From: an uncultured Gammaproteobacteria bacterium
GTDB taxonomy: Bacteria > Pseudomonadota > Gammaproteobacteria > Steroidobacterales > GCA-2729495
Direction of reading: 5' to 3'
Length of the DNA stretch: 64,000 bases
Assembly (NCBI GenBank): GCA_937921935.1
Contig: CAKZWQ010000025.1
Span: 1-64,000, forward strand
Positions 32,382 through 42,245 of this stretch are shown here, piece by piece (position 1 is the stretch's first letter; each line of letters starts with the position of its first letter). The notes under the pieces are model-generated. The model saw only the letters and a list, made by a program, of their open reading frames with translations. It was not told where the DNA came from and did not search any database. The position numbers and the translations under genes are program-made.

Positions 32382-32947
32382 CTACTTCCGGTCATAGAGA
32401 CAGAGGCCACCTGCCGCGAGCAGCCATGCTCGCGCTACTGGGCGCCTGTCTCGCCACCGGCTGCGCCACGTCGAAATATCCCGAGGATGCACTGAGACTC
32501 ACCGAAAGTCCGTTGGATATCCGGTCGATGCAAACCCGGACCTATGAAGTCTCCAGTGAGGCTGTCATTCTGGCTGCGTCCGTCGGGGTGCTTCAGGACA
32601 TGGAGTTCAATATCGATGAGGTGGAACGGCCACTCGGCGTATTGACGGCGTCAAAGGTGATCGATGCAGATTCGGGGGGTGAAATGTTCGGCCTGTTTAT
32701 TCTGGAAGTTCTGGGCGGCACCGGCGCCATGCAAACCGCTTCTGATGAAGAAAGGGTTTCACTGACGCTGGTGGTTTTACCCAGCCTGGCCCGCGATGAT
32801 GAATACACGGCCCGTATTACACTGCAAAGAACCGTATTCGACCAACTGCACAGAGTTAAATTGATGGCGACTATCGCCGAGCCGGAAATTTATCAGGAAA
32901 TGTTTGCCAAGTTATCCAAGTCAGTTTTCCTGGAAGAGAATCAGTAA
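32378..32947 (+). CDS. Hypothetical lipoprotein, paralogue of next gene
   Basis: The start is uncertain: a TTG at 32378 gives 189 residues with a basic leader and overlaps the previous stop; ATG 32426 would leave a very short leader. A lipobox is present (GACLATGCATS). The mature part contains IRSMQTRTYEVSSEAVILAA followed by VLQDMEFNIDEVERPLGVLT, which matches the neighbouring protein (IRQIQTREYDTLNKA, TLQDLSFVIDKADATLGTVT). No named family is recognised. The end overlaps the next start by one base. Confidence 0.78.
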   Translation: MTTSGHRDRGHLPRAAMLALLGACLATGCATSKYPEDALRLTESPLDIRSMQTRTYEVSSEAVILAASVGVLQDMEFNIDEVERPLGVLTASKVIDADSGGEMFGLFILEVLGGTGAMQTASDEERVSLTLVVLPSLARDDEYTARITLQRTVFDQLHRVKLMATIAEPEIYQEMFAKLSKSVFLEENQ

Positions 32948-33363
32948 TGAATTACCGACTGCTGCCCTGGCTACTCCTGCAAGCCCTGATGATCGCCGGC
33001 TGTGCCACCACGGATTCGCAAATTGCCGGCAGCGGTAGCCAGGTCGAGATTCGCCAGATTCAGACCCGCGAATACGACACGTTGAACAAGGCGATGACGC
33101 TAAGGTCGGTGATCGCCACCTTGCAGGATCTTAGCTTTGTCATCGATAAGGCCGATGCCACCTTGGGCACGGTCACGGCAACACGCTACGACAGGTACGT
33201 GATGCGAATGACGGTTACGGTGCGGGAAAAGGATGGAGAAAGAATTGCGGTCAGAGCCAACGCCCGTATTAATGAGGACGCAGTGACAGATCCCAAGACT
33301 TACCAGGACTTTTTCGTGGCCCTGGACAAGGCCATGTTCCTGACCCTCAACAAGGTGGACTAA
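32947..33363 (+). CDS. Hypothetical lipoprotein, paralogue of previous gene
   Basis: The 138-residue protein starts at an ATG that overlaps the preceding TAA (TAATG). It has a lipobox (LLQALMIAGCATT) and the same core as its upstream neighbour, ending YQDFFVALDKAMFLTLNKVD against YQEMFAKLSKSVFLEENQ. It lacks the Gly-rich insertion of the longer copy. It presumably works with the BamE-like lipoprotein and its paralogue at the outer membrane; the function is unknown. Confidence 0.82.
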   Translation: MNYRLLPWLLLQALMIAGCATTDSQIAGSGSQVEIRQIQTREYDTLNKAMTLRSVIATLQDLSFVIDKADATLGTVTATRYDRYVMRMTVTVREKDGERIAVRANARINEDAVTDPKTYQDFFVALDKAMFLTLNKVD

Positions 33364-33474
33364 GCCTCAAGCACGACAGGGTCGGGCGCACCCACGAAGC
33401 TTCTTCGCAAGGGCTTTTTCTGCCAGCCAGTTTGGGACTAGAATCGGGTGACCAGCGCTACTGGAAGCTTCAGC

Positions 33475-34278
33475 ATGCCGGGTCACTGGCGTTTTCTGGA
33501 ACTGAGCCTGCCGACGCCGGATATCGGCGCGTCGCTCGATTTCTATCGCTGCCTTGGGTTCACAGAACTCAACACCAGCGATATTCGGCCCTATCCCTAT
33601 GTGGTGCTGACGGATGGCCGGATTGCCATCGGTCTGCACGGTGATCAGTTACCCGTGCCGGCCCTGAGTTTTGTCCAGAGTGGCGCCGCCACCTGGGCCC
33701 GGCAGCTGGAAGCCGCGGGTTTTGAGCTGGCCTTTAAGCACCTGGGCATTGATGATTTTCATGAGTTTGCCCTGGTGAGTCCGTCCGGCCACTTGGCCTT
33801 GGTCGCAGAGGCGCCCACCTTTTCCCGGCTGCAGATTGATGAAGCCTCCGCCCCGCTGACCGGAGCGTCTGCCTATATTCAGTTCGGCTGCTATGACCTG
33901 GATGCCTGCGTTAGCTTCTGGAATGTGGCCGGACTGGCTGAAGATGCCGAAGACGAGGGCATTGACCCCCTCGATCCAGAGGCCGCAATCCAGGTGGAGG
34001 GTGAGGAGCTGGTAGAAGATGATGAGGGGACCGACAGCATGCGGGCCCTTGATGAAGCCAGGGAGACGGGGCCGGACGAAATTGAACTGGCCGCGCCGCA
34101 CCTGCGACTGCGCCTGAGCCTGGGCCATGACAACACGCCACGGCTGAACTTCCCCACGCCGGATGCCGCGGGTCTGCATGCCGCTGCCGAGCGCTTTGGG
34201 CTGCAATTCCGCGCCGAAGGCAAACAGAAAGTTCTCAAGGCACCCGAAGGTACCCTGCTGACTATCGACCTGGTCTAG
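33475..34278 (+). CDS. VOC/glyoxalase-superfamily protein, two-module
   Basis: ATG 33475 has GGAAG seven bases upstream. The 267-residue protein has a first VOC module starting [20 protein letters not shown] with [10 protein letters not shown], and a second starting [20 protein letters not shown]. An acidic linker ([15 protein letters not shown]) follows. Metal-binding residues of glyoxalase I are not all obvious, so the activity is open. It converges on acs with a 4-bp overlap of their 3' ends. Confidence 0.83.
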   Translation: MPGHWRFLELSLPTPDIGASLDFYRCLGFTELNTSDIRPYPYVVLTDGRIAIGLHGDQLPVPALSFVQSGAATWARQLEAAGFELAFKHLGIDDFHEFALVSPSGHLALVAEAPTFSRLQIDEASAPLTGASAYIQFGCYDLDACVSFWNVAGLAEDAEDEGIDPLDPEAAIQVEGEELVEDDEGTDSMRALDEARETGPDEIELAAPHLRLRLSLGHDNTPRLNFPTPDAAGLHAAAERFGLQFRAEGKQKVLKAPEGTLLTIDLV

Positions 34279-36239
34279 GCCTTGCCGCTGAGCTGATCCA
34301 GAATGGCGGGATTCTCCAGGGTCGAGGTGTCCTGGGTAATCTCTTCACCCCTGGCAATGGCGCGCAACAAGCGCCGCATGATCTTGCCGGAGCGAGTCTT
34401 GGGTAAATTGTCGGCAAAGCGAATGTCGTCGGGCTTGGCAATGGCGCCCAGTTCCTCCCCGACCCAGTTCCGCAGTTCACGGGTCAGAGCCTCCATGGCT
34501 TCGCCTGTTGGCCGATCACCGCGGGGCACCACATAAGCAAAGAGCGCTTCGCCTTTCACCTCGTGCGGCCGGCCCACCACGGCGGCCTCAACCACACTGG
34601 GATGAGCCACCAGGGCGGATTCCACTTCCATGGTCCCGAGCCGGTGACCCGACACATTCAGCACGTCATCAATACGGCCCATGATCCAGAAATAACCGTC
34701 CGCATCCCGGTGGGTACTGTCGCCGGCCACATAGAAGCGATTCTGAAACCGCTCCCAGTAGGTTTCGATATAGCGATCGTTATCACCCCAGATGGTGCGC
34801 AACATGGAGGGCCAGGGTTTGCGAATCACCAGGTAACCTCCCGCGTTGGGCTCGGTTACCGAGTCGCCCGCTTCGTCGACAATATCCACCGCGATGCCTG
34901 GCAGCGCGCGCGTACAGGAACCGGGTTTGGTAGCCATGGCCCCGGGCAGGGGTGAAATCATGATGCCGCCGGTTTCTGTTTGCCACCAGGTATCCACGAT
35001 GGGGCAGCGCTCCTCGCCGATCACTTCGTGATACCAGATCCAGGCTTCCGGGTTGATGGGCTCACCCACGGTGCCCAGCAAACGAAGCTTTGACAGGTCG
35101 TATTGCGCCGGCACCTCATCACCAAACTTCATTAGCGCGCGAATGGCTGTGGGTGCCGTATAGAAAATCGTCACACCGTGGCGCTGGCAGATGCTCCAGA
35201 AGCGACCGGCGTCGGGGTAGGTAGGTGCACCTTCATACATGACGATGGTGGCGCCTGCCGCCAGGGGCCCGTAGGCCACGTAAGTGTGGCCGGTGATCCA
35301 GCCCACATCCGCCGTGCACCAGAACACGTCGTCCTCGTGCAGATCGAAGACCCACAGGTTCGTCAGCTTGGCATGCAGCAGGTAGCCGGCCGAGGAGTGC
35401 TGAATACCCTTGGGCTTGCCCGTGGAACCTGAGGTATAGAGCAGGAACAAAGGGTGCTCGGCATTCAGGGGCACGGCCGCGCACTGGTTGCTCTGGCCGG
35501 CAATGGCATCGGCCCACCAGATGTCTCTTCCATCCTGCATCTGGCAACCGGAATCGGCCCGGCGCAGTACGATGACTGTCTCAATGGTGTCGCAACCCTG
35601 CTCCACAGCCCGGTCCGTGGCCTCCTTCAGCTCGACGATCTGGCCACCACGATGGCCGCCATCAGCCGTAATCACCATCTTCGCGCCGGCATCCTGAATG
35701 CGATCCCGCAGGGAGTTCGCGGAGAAACCGCCGAACACCACGGAATGAATCGCGCCGATGCGCGCGCAGGCCTGCATGGCAACGACGGCTTCCGGCACCA
35801 TGGGCATGTAGATCACGACCCGATCACCAGCCTCGATACCCCGGGCTTTCATGGCATTGGCGAAGCGGCAGACATCGGCAGTGAGTTCCCGATAACTGAG
35901 GCGCCGCTTATCACCACCCTCGCCTTCAAAAATGATGGCCGTCTTGTCGCCCCGCTCATCCAGGTGCACATCCAGGCACTGGCGTGACACGTTCAATTCG
36001 CCGTCGGTGAACCAGCGATAGTTCGGCGCTTCGGATTCGTCCAGGGTGACGGTGAAATCCTTGTCCCAGGTCAGCAGCTCGCGGGCCATGCGCGCCCAGT
36101 AGGCTTCATGATCGGCTTCGGCTTCTGCATGCAAAGCAGCCAGGCGGCTTTCATCAATCCGGGCCTCGCTGCTGAAGGCAGCAGCGGGCGGAAAAAGACG
36201 CTCTTCGTGGAGAATGGACTCAAGTTGTTTGTCGTTCAT
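34275..36239 (-). CDS. acs: Acetyl-CoA synthetase
   Basis: This 654-residue protein has the full length and motifs of AMP-forming acetate-CoA ligase. They include the N-terminal [12 protein letters not shown] and [10 protein letters not shown], the P-loop-like [56 protein letters not shown] and [15 protein letters not shown], and the acetylation-site motif [11 protein letters not shown]. It activates acetate to acetyl-CoA in the cytoplasm. Activity is commonly controlled by acetylation of the lysine in that last motif. It stands alone downstream of a 70-bp gap from the M48 gene. Confidence 0.97.
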   Translation of the reverse strand: MNDKQLESILHEERLFPPAAAFSSEARIDESRLAALHAEAEADHEAYWARMARELLTWDKDFTVTLDESEAPNYRWFTDGELNVSRQCLDVHLDERGDKTAIIFEGEGGDKRRLSYRELTADVCRFANAMKARGIEAGDRVVIYMPMVPEAVVAMQACARIGAIHSVVFGGFSANSLRDRIQDAGAKMVITADGGHRGGQIVELKEATDRAVEQGCDTIETVIVLRRADSGCQMQDGRDIWWADAIAGQSNQCAAVPLNAEHPLFLLYTSGSTGKPKGIQHSSAGYLLHAKLTNLWVFDLHEDDVFWCTADVGWITGHTYVAYGPLAAGATIVMYEGAPTYPDAGRFWSICQRHGVTIFYTAPTAIRALMKFGDEVPAQYDLSKLRLLGTVGEPINPEAWIWYHEVIGEERCPIVDTWWQTETGGIMISPLPGAMATKPGSCTRALPGIAVDIVDEAGDSVTEPNAGGYLVIRKPWPSMLRTIWGDNDRYIETYWERFQNRFYVAGDSTHRDADGYFWIMGRIDDVLNVSGHRLGTMEVESALVAHPSVVEAAVVGRPHEVKGEALFAYVVPRGDRPTGEAMEALTRELRNWVGEELGAIAKPDDIRFADNLPKTRSGKIMRRLLRAIARGEEITQDTSTLENPAILDQLSGKA

Positions 36240-36323
36240 GGGGCCTCATAGTCGCAGCAGCCCGAAGCAGCGGGCTTTCAGTGATCTTGATAATAACCGG
36301 CCCGACCGCCGCCGGACACGATG

Positions 36324-37328
36324 CTAGCGCTCGCGGGCAGCCTCCAGGCGTTCGCGAGAGCCCGGGTGGGATTCCAGGAGGGTCGAGGCATCCGGATCCC
36401 GGCCGTAAACCTCGTCGATACGCACCAGCAGTTCGCCCAGCTCGGCCAGATCAATATCGCGCGACTCGAGGTAGCTGAAGGCTACCTGGTCGGCCTCCCG
36501 TTCAAATTCACGCGAGTAAGCGGCATTAAGCAATACAGCCGGCAGGCCGACGGCGAGATTGGCAGCCGAACCCAGGTCGCCCGTCACGGCGACGATCAGA
36601 CCGGCGGAAACAGAGCTTTGGATCAGCCGCCGCATGCTGTGACGATTCACCACATGGCCCACTTCGTGGGCAAGTACCGCAGCAACTTCAGCATCTTCTT
36701 CAGCCAGCTCGACCAGCTCATCCGTCATGACCACGATGCCGGCAGGCAAGGCAAAAGCATTAGGCCCAATCCCCTCACCGCTGCGAAACTGCAGGGAATA
36801 GCCTTCATCGCCGCCCACTTCACCCACGACATCGTCGAACAGGGCCTGCAACTCAGCCTGCCGCTCGCCGCTGAGCTGCGTGGGGCTGAACAGATACTGA
36901 TCCATAGCTTCCATGGCTTCACGGCCGATGAGGTCATTCACACTTGCCGGCATAGCCGCAGCCGCCACCCGGGCAGCAACTGGTATGCCATCGGTGACAA
37001 ACCAGTAGATCAGGCCGACGGTGACCAGCAGGCACAGCAGCACGGCCGTCCAATGACCCTCAAGGGCATGGACCCAGCCCGTGCCGTGCCCTCGCAGGGC
37101 GGCGAATTGCCGGTAGAAATTATCGGCATCGGGGACTTCCAGCCGCTCACCGCCAGGCAACTGCAAAATGGCCGGGCAACCCGCGATGCGATCAGCGACC
37201 TGCAGGTCGTTTAGTAACCAGCTGCGCACATCTCGCTCATCGCGCACCTGCAGACTGCCGGTGGGCAGCAAACTGATGTCAACCTCGCGCCGGGCCGACG
37301 AACCGCTGTCATAAAGAGTGGCGCGCAC
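36324..37328 (-). CDS. Membrane-anchored M48 family metalloprotease
   Basis: This 334-residue protein starts at GTG 37328. It has an N-terminal cytoplasmic-type domain (~1-90), a transmembrane helix at ~93-111 (WTAVLLCLLVTVGLIYWF), then a peptidase domain with HEVGHVVNRH at 221-230 and the third ligand in REFEREADQVA. It lies 6 bp downstream of the YjgN-type membrane protein in the same direction, a pairing known in many proteobacteria. It probably cleaves misfolded membrane or periplasmic proteins; the substrate is unknown. Confidence 0.9.
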   Translation of the reverse strand: MRATLYDSGSSARREVDISLLPTGSLQVRDERDVRSWLLNDLQVADRIAGCPAILQLPGGERLEVPDADNFYRQFAALRGHGTGWVHALEGHWTAVLLCLLVTVGLIYWFVTDGIPVAARVAAAAMPASVNDLIGREAMEAMDQYLFSPTQLSGERQAELQALFDDVVGEVGGDEGYSLQFRSGEGIGPNAFALPAGIVVMTDELVELAEEDAEVAAVLAHEVGHVVNRHSMRRLIQSSVSAGLIVAVTGDLGSAANLAVGLPAVLLNAAYSREFEREADQVAFSYLESRDIDLAELGELLVRIDEVYGRDPDASTLLESHPGSRERLEAARER

Positions 37329-37334
37329 GGTGTT

Positions 37335-38411
37335 CTACAAGCCGAAGTCGTAGTCGAAGGCTTCGCCGATCTCATCACCCAGGGCTGAAACCTCTTCCGC
37401 CTGGGCCGCCACCACGGCCTCCAGCTCATCGCGGCCCAGGGTGAGGGCCAGACCGGCCAGCTTGTAACGCTGCAGACGAATGGTTGCCCAGGGGATCAAC
37501 AGACCAAAGGACAAGGCGATGGCGAAAAGATTGCTCAGATAAATCAGCGATAGCCCAGGCAAACCCCAGGAACACTGAAGCTGGTTACTGGCAATCCAGG
37601 TGCTACGCAGAATTAGACGCTGGATAGCCGCTTCGGTGCCGAAGTACAGGGCGAGATAAAAAAGAATGGGAAACACCACTGACAAAAACGTGCCAATGAA
37701 AGGCACCCCCTCAGGCGAGCCCGCCCCACCGAAAAAAGACCCACCCAGCCCCAGGCCAATAGCCGTCACCAGACCGACACCCAGGGCCAGAATTCCGGCA
37801 CCCATATAGATCGCAAGAAAGTCACCGCCTCCAAGGTGCTCATCCAGATGCATATCCAGAGTCCCGTAACCGGTATTGTCGACAATCAGCCTGGACCGGT
37901 GAAAGCGCGCCCAGGGATAGGCGATTCCGAGAGTAACGATCGTTAGCAGCAGATAACCCACAATGACTTTGTAGGCCTGGCCGTAGACCGGGCTAAAACG
38001 AAAGCGCACGTTGCGATAGGAGGTATTGCGCATGGCAAACATTCGCGAACGCACGAGCAGCCAGGGCACAGCCAGAGCGATCAACAAAGCGATGGCCAGG
38101 CTGAACACCGGCACCAGGGCCGAGCTCACCAGGTACAAGGCCAGCATGCCCACTGCAATCAGGCGGCCTTTGAGTATGGCCACCGGATTGGCGTGATAAT
38201 CAAAGCTGGCGCCGGCCAGGTGGGAATGACCATACAAATACTTGTTACGCCGGACCTTCGCCCACGGTGAATAGATACCCAGCGTCACAATGGTCAGGCA
38301 CAGGTTCACGATCCAGATACGAAAATACTCGCCGGCCGAACCGGAAAAGCTGAGGGCTTCGTTCGTGGCAGCCGGCTGCGGCAATCTTTCGGCAGTCGTC
38401 TCGTCGTTCAT
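37335..38411 (-). CDS. YjgN family (DUF898) membrane protein
   Basis: Starting at 38411 (MNDETTAERL) gives 358 residues. The protein has several hydrophobic segments and two copies of the family pattern: YFRIWIVNLCLTIVTLGIYS then PWAKVRRNKYLYG, and KVIVGYLLLTIVTLGIAYP then WARFHRSRLI. A third related block (LFAIALSFGLLIPWATIRLQ) is near the C-terminus. The function is unknown. It is immediately upstream of an M48 protease gene, and the two are very likely translated from one mRNA. Confidence 0.9.
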   Translation of the reverse strand: MNDETTAERLPQPAATNEALSFSGSAGEYFRIWIVNLCLTIVTLGIYSPWAKVRRNKYLYGHSHLAGASFDYHANPVAILKGRLIAVGMLALYLVSSALVPVFSLAIALLIALAVPWLLVRSRMFAMRNTSYRNVRFRFSPVYGQAYKVIVGYLLLTIVTLGIAYPWARFHRSRLIVDNTGYGTLDMHLDEHLGGGDFLAIYMGAGILALGVGLVTAIGLGLGGSFFGGAGSPEGVPFIGTFLSVVFPILFYLALYFGTEAAIQRLILRSTWIASNQLQCSWGLPGLSLIYLSNLFAIALSFGLLIPWATIRLQRYKLAGLALTLGRDELEAVVAAQAEEVSALGDEIGEAFDYDFGL

Positions 38412-38450
38412 GCGCCCCCCGTGGCACCGGCCCGACAAGGGGCCGCGGAT

Positions 38451-39323
38451 TCAAGACAGCAGACGTTCCATCATCCCCTCCGCCTGCGCGGCATAGGCTC
38501 CCCCGAACAGGTTCAGATGGTTCAGCACATGGTACAGGTTGTACAGGGCAACTCGGTCCGCGTGACCGGTGGGCAAGGGCCAGGCCGCCTCATAGGCGGC
38601 ATAAAACTCGGCTGGAAAGCCACCGAACAGCCGGGTCATCGCCAGATCCGCTTCGCGATCACCAAAGTACACAGCCGGATCAAAGATCACCGCTTCGCCA
38701 CCGGACAGCTGGCCCCAGTTACCGCCCCACAAGTCACCGTGCAACAGCGCAGGCAGGGGTTGATGGCCGAGTAGCAAATCCGGCAAGGCCGCACACACTT
38801 CGGCGCCGAGCTGGCGCAGGCGAGGCGCGCAACCGTTTCCTTGGGCCAGGTCTAGCTGGTACGCCAGGCGCGCATCACGAAAAAACTCCAGCCAGGAAGA
38901 CCGGGGTGAGTTCAGTTGCGGCGTCCTGCCGATGGTGTTGTCCTGGTCCCAGCCAAATTGAGCGGCGGTGACCCGGTGCTGCATCGCCAGCTGTTGTCCA
39001 AGAGATGCTGCGGACTCAGGGCTGCCCTGGCGTAGCTGAAGATGTTCCATGAGCAGATAAGCGTAATCAGCGGTGGCGCCGACAGCGACCACGGCTGGCA
39101 CCCGCACCGCCTTCGCTGCCGCCAGGGCATCAAGTCCCGCTGCCTCAGCAGCAAACATGGACTCATGCTGCGGGGCGTTGAGTTTCAGGAAGTAGGCCTG
39201 ACCGGCCTGGGTTCGCACCGCGAAACTGTCGTTAATATCACCGCCGCTCACGCGTCGGGTGAATTCGGGGTCGAGGGGCCCGATATGCCGGCCCAGTTCA
39301 TCTAACAGGCTTGCTGAGATCAT
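38451..39323 (-). CDS. Fructosamine/ketosamine-3-kinase family protein
   Basis: Starting at 39323 (MISASLLDEL) gives 290 residues, the normal length of the family. Motifs include RRVSGGDINDSFAV (nucleotide-binding loop), FLKLNAPQHESMFAAEAAGL, the catalytic LLHGDLWGGNWG and the metal site VIFDPAVYFGDREADLAMT. It phosphorylates sugar adducts on protein amines so that they fall off, repairing glycation in the cytoplasm. It follows the 5'-3' exonuclease gene by 25 bp in the same direction. Confidence 0.94.
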   Translation of the reverse strand: MISASLLDELGRHIGPLDPEFTRRVSGGDINDSFAVRTQAGQAYFLKLNAPQHESMFAAEAAGLDALAAAKAVRVPAVVAVGATADYAYLLMEHLQLRQGSPESAASLGQQLAMQHRVTAAQFGWDQDNTIGRTPQLNSPRSSWLEFFRDARLAYQLDLAQGNGCAPRLRQLGAEVCAALPDLLLGHQPLPALLHGDLWGGNWGQLSGGEAVIFDPAVYFGDREADLAMTRLFGGFPAEFYAAYEAAWPLPTGHADRVALYNLYHVLNHLNLFGGAYAAQAEGMMERLLS

Positions 39324-39348
39324 GGCCGGACCTGCCCCACCCCGGCCG

Positions 39349-40236
39349 TCAGAACTGGGTGGCGATGCGCTCGGCCTGTTTGCGAATACCCGGCCCGAAT
39401 CCCGCCGCGTCATACAGGCTGTTGAGTTCATCCAGGGACGGGGCCGTGCGCTCCATGCTGCCAATATGGTCTTCCATCGGCACTTCGCAACAAATGGTCG
39501 CCAGTTCGCGACTCATTTCTGCCTGCTCGCGATGGGCGGCCAGTTTAGCCCCCAGTTTTGTGGCGCCGCGCAGGGGCAGTTCAGCCACGCGTTCCAGGTC
39601 GCCGTAGAGGTGATCGATAGAATCGAAATGTTCCAGCAGTCGCGATGCAGTCTTGGGCCCCACGCCGGGCACACCTGGAATGTTGTCCACCGCGTCACCG
39701 GCCAGGCCAAGATAATCCACCACCTGTTCGGCACGCACGCCGAGAAACTCACCCACGTCGTCGTAACGGGTCCGCTTGCCGCCCGCTATGTCCCAGCACA
39801 TATCCCCATCGGTCAGCAGCTGCAGCAGATCCTTGTCGCGGCTGACAATGGTGACGTTTTGCCCGGCGCGCCGGCTGCCGGCCGCCAGGGTGCCAATGAG
39901 ATCATCGGCCTCGTAGCGACTGTCAGAGCAGCTGCGCACACCCAGGGCAGCCGATATCTCCCGGCACAATTGAAACTGCCGTTTGAGCTCCGGCGGCGCC
40001 GGGTCCCGGTTGGCCTTGTAGTCCGGATACAGATCGTTGCGAAAAGATGAGGTCAGGCTGACATCAAAGGCAGCAGCCACATGGCGGGGATTTTCCCGTT
40101 CCAGAAAGTCGCCCAGAAAACGCGCGAAACCATAAACGGCATTCACCGGGTTGTTGTCCGGATCCACCATGTCGTCCGGGATGGTGAACCAGGCCCGGAA
40201 AATATAGATGCTGGAATCGATCAGATAAGTTGGCAT
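39349..40236 (-). CDS. 5'-3' exonuclease (Pol I N-domain/ExoIX-like)
   Basis: This 295-residue protein matches the 5' nuclease domain of DNA polymerase I. Metal-binding acids appear in YLIDSSIYIFRAW, AAFDVSLTSSFRND, YEADDLIGTLA, IVSRDKDLLQLL and GLAGDAVDNIPGVPGVGPKT; the last is the helix-hairpin-helix-type loop. There is no polymerase domain, as in the stand-alone Xni/ExoIX nucleases. It should trim 5' flaps and RNA primers. It is upstream of the fructosamine kinase gene. Confidence 0.93.
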   Translation of the reverse strand: MPTYLIDSSIYIFRAWFTIPDDMVDPDNNPVNAVYGFARFLGDFLERENPRHVAAAFDVSLTSSFRNDLYPDYKANRDPAPPELKRQFQLCREISAALGVRSCSDSRYEADDLIGTLAAGSRRAGQNVTIVSRDKDLLQLLTDGDMCWDIAGGKRTRYDDVGEFLGVRAEQVVDYLGLAGDAVDNIPGVPGVGPKTASRLLEHFDSIDHLYGDLERVAELPLRGATKLGAKLAAHREQAEMSRELATICCEVPMEDHIGSMERTAPSLDELNSLYDAAGFGPGIRKQAERIATQF

Positions 40237-40311
40237 GGTCGCTCAGTGTTGCCGACCGACCACACTAACACCTCTTCCGCGGCTGGCCGTCCGGACCGCC
40301 GCCGAGGGGCC

Positions 40312-40947
40312 TCAAACAGTGCCGGCACGCAGGCTGCTGGTCAGACGCTGGCGCAGCGGGCTTGAGCGCGGGATATGCGCCAGCAGAAATTCCATCTGGT
40401 CGGCCAGAACACGGCGGCCCTTCAGATAGATGTACTCGGCATAGGTCGGCGTAAAGGGCACCGCCAGCAATTGCATGCCCGCCTGTTCGGGCGTGCGGCC
40501 ACCCTTGTGATTGTTGCAGCGCCGGCAGGCAGTAATCACGTTTTGCCAAAGGTCCTTGCCGCCCTGGCTCAGGGGCTGGATATGGTCGCGGGTCAGATCC
40601 CTCAGCATGAAACGCTGGCCACAGTACAGGCACAAATAGCCGTCGCGGCGAAACAGGGTCTTGTTGTTAAGCGGCGGGGTATAGCGCGCGCGCAGTTCGG
40701 CGATGCCGTGGGTCCGGCCCACCGTGGCGATAATGGAATTGACCTCCACTGAACTGCGCAGGCCGCTGGCGGCGCAGATGCCGCCCAGAATCCGGAACAA
40801 GGGAGTCCCGCAGGTGTAAGCCACCTGTTCCGTGTGGTACAGGCGCACCGCCTCGCGGTAGTCGATCCATTCCAGCGGCATGCCCGAGACATCGGTCCGG
40901 AGCACCTGCTGGGACAGATCATGCACATGTGTGTCTGGATCCGTCAT
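40312..40947 (-). CDS. HNH endonuclease
   Basis: ATG 40947 gives 211 residues. An N-terminal helical part is followed by a zinc-ribbon-like HNH domain: CLYCGQRFMLRDLTRDHIQP, then a conserved Gly-Gly and NVITACRRCNNHKGGRTPEQ. The two CxxC pairs and the His in RDHI are all present. Such chromosomal HNH proteins near core genes are common and mostly uncharacterised. It is divergent from pntAA across 165 bp. There is no sign of an intron or phage around it. Confidence 0.92.
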   Translation of the reverse strand: MTDPDTHVHDLSQQVLRTDVSGMPLEWIDYREAVRLYHTEQVAYTCGTPLFRILGGICAASGLRSSVEVNSIIATVGRTHGIAELRARYTPPLNNKTLFRRDGYLCLYCGQRFMLRDLTRDHIQPLSQGGKDLWQNVITACRRCNNHKGGRTPEQAGMQLLAVPFTPTYAEYIYLKGRRVLADQMEFLLAHIPRSSPLRQRLTSSLRAGTV

Positions 40948-41074
40948 TGTGTTCACTTGGTCAGACTCTCGTATAAGCCAAACCCAAGGGCAAACGCAAA
41001 TTTACCGGTCTGTAAGCTTATGTCATGATCGCGTCGCAACAAGCGCTTTCCAAGGGCGTTTGTCCCAAATGTGA

Positions 41075-41090
41075 GGGGCCGGCTGGCCCC
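41075..41090. promoter_or_regulatory. Hairpin in the pntAA leader
   Basis: GGGGCC-GGCT-GGCCCC is a perfect 6-bp GC-only stem 22 bp before the pntAA ATG. It lies just upstream of the GGCGGAG ribosome-binding site. It may modulate translation or stabilise the mRNA; there is no T tract, so it is unlikely to be a terminator. Confidence 0.45.
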
Positions 41091-41111
41091 GCAGGCCAGG
41101 CGGAGTAAGCA

Positions 41112-42245
41112 ATGGCAGTGACTATCGGCGTGGTGACCGAGACCAGCCCGGGGGAAACCCGGGTGGCCCTGGTTCCCGAAGTGCTCAAGAAATTCATCAC
41201 CGCCGGAGCGCGGGTCATGGTGCAGGCGGGTGCCGGCACGGCGGCCCAGATACCGGATGCGCAGTTCGAGGGGGCCGAGATTGTCCCGGATGCGGCCACG
41301 GTGCTGGCGGCCGCGGATATTCTGCTGAAAGTGCAGCCGCCAACGCCGGATGAAGTTCGGGCGCTGTCGGGCGGAGCCACGGTGGTGGGTTACATGCAGC
41401 CGCATCGTCAGGAACCGATGATCCGCGCCTTGTGTGACAGCAATGTGACCAGCCTGGCCATGGAACTGGTGCCGCGTATTTCCCGGGCGCAGTCCATGGA
41501 TGCCCTGTCTTCGCAGGCCTCGGTGGCCGGCTACAAGGCGGTGCTCTCCGGCGCGGGCATGCTGGATAAATTTCTGCCCATGCTGACGACTGCGGCGGGC
41601 ACTATCCGCCCGGCCCAGGCCCTGGTGATCGGTGCGGGTGTGGCGGGTCTGCAGGCGATTGCCACCGCGCGCCGCCTCGGTGCTGTCGTGGAAGGTTTTG
41701 ATGTACGCAACGCCACCCGCGAACAGGTGGAATCTTTGGGCGCAAAGTTCATCGATACGGGCGTATCGGCGGAAGGCGAAGGCGGTTATGCCCGCGAACT
41801 GACGGCGGAAGAGCGTGCTCAGCAACAGGCGACTCTGGACGATCACATCGCGAAGGCTGATTTGCTGATCACCACGGCGGCCGTGCCCGGCCGTCCCTCG
41901 CCAAAAATTATCAGCGCGGCCGCCGTGGCCCGCATGCGACCCGGCGCGGTCATTGTGGACCTGGCTGCCGAGGGCGGGGGCAACTGCGAACTGACTCAGC
42001 CCGGCGAAACCGTGGAGCGCAACGGTGTGAAGATTTTCGGCCCGCTGAACCTGCCAGCCACTGTACCCCGGCATGCCAGCGAGATGTATGCCCGGAACCT
42101 GTTCAACTTGCTGCAATCAGCGTTTGGTGAGGCAGGCTTCTCCATTGACTGGGACGACGAAGTCTTTGCCGGCTGCGTGCTGACGCGGGAGGGCAAGATT
42201 ATCCACGAGCCCACGCGAACGGCCCTTCAAGGAGCTGCATCATGA
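41112..42245 (+). CDS. pntAA: NAD(P) transhydrogenase alpha subunit, part 1
   Basis: This 377-residue protein starts after GGCGGAG. It covers domain I of proton-translocating transhydrogenase, with TETSPGETRVALVPEV at the N-terminus, VVGYMQPHRQEPMI, the NAD(H)-binding ALVIGAGVAGLQAIATARRL and DLAAEGGGNCELTQPGETVE. It is shorter than the single-chain E. coli PntA because the membrane part is encoded separately by the next gene. It binds NAD(H) and donates hydride to NADP+. The gene overlaps the next by 4 bp (ATGA). Confidence 0.95.
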   Translation: MAVTIGVVTETSPGETRVALVPEVLKKFITAGARVMVQAGAGTAAQIPDAQFEGAEIVPDAATVLAAADILLKVQPPTPDEVRALSGGATVVGYMQPHRQEPMIRALCDSNVTSLAMELVPRISRAQSMDALSSQASVAGYKAVLSGAGMLDKFLPMLTTAAGTIRPAQALVIGAGVAGLQAIATARRLGAVVEGFDVRNATREQVESLGAKFIDTGVSAEGEGGYARELTAEERAQQQATLDDHIAKADLLITTAAVPGRPSPKIISAAAVARMRPGAVIVDLAAEGGGNCELTQPGETVERNGVKIFGPLNLPATVPRHASEMYARNLFNLLQSAFGEAGFSIDWDDEVFAGCVLTREGKIIHEPTRTALQGAAS

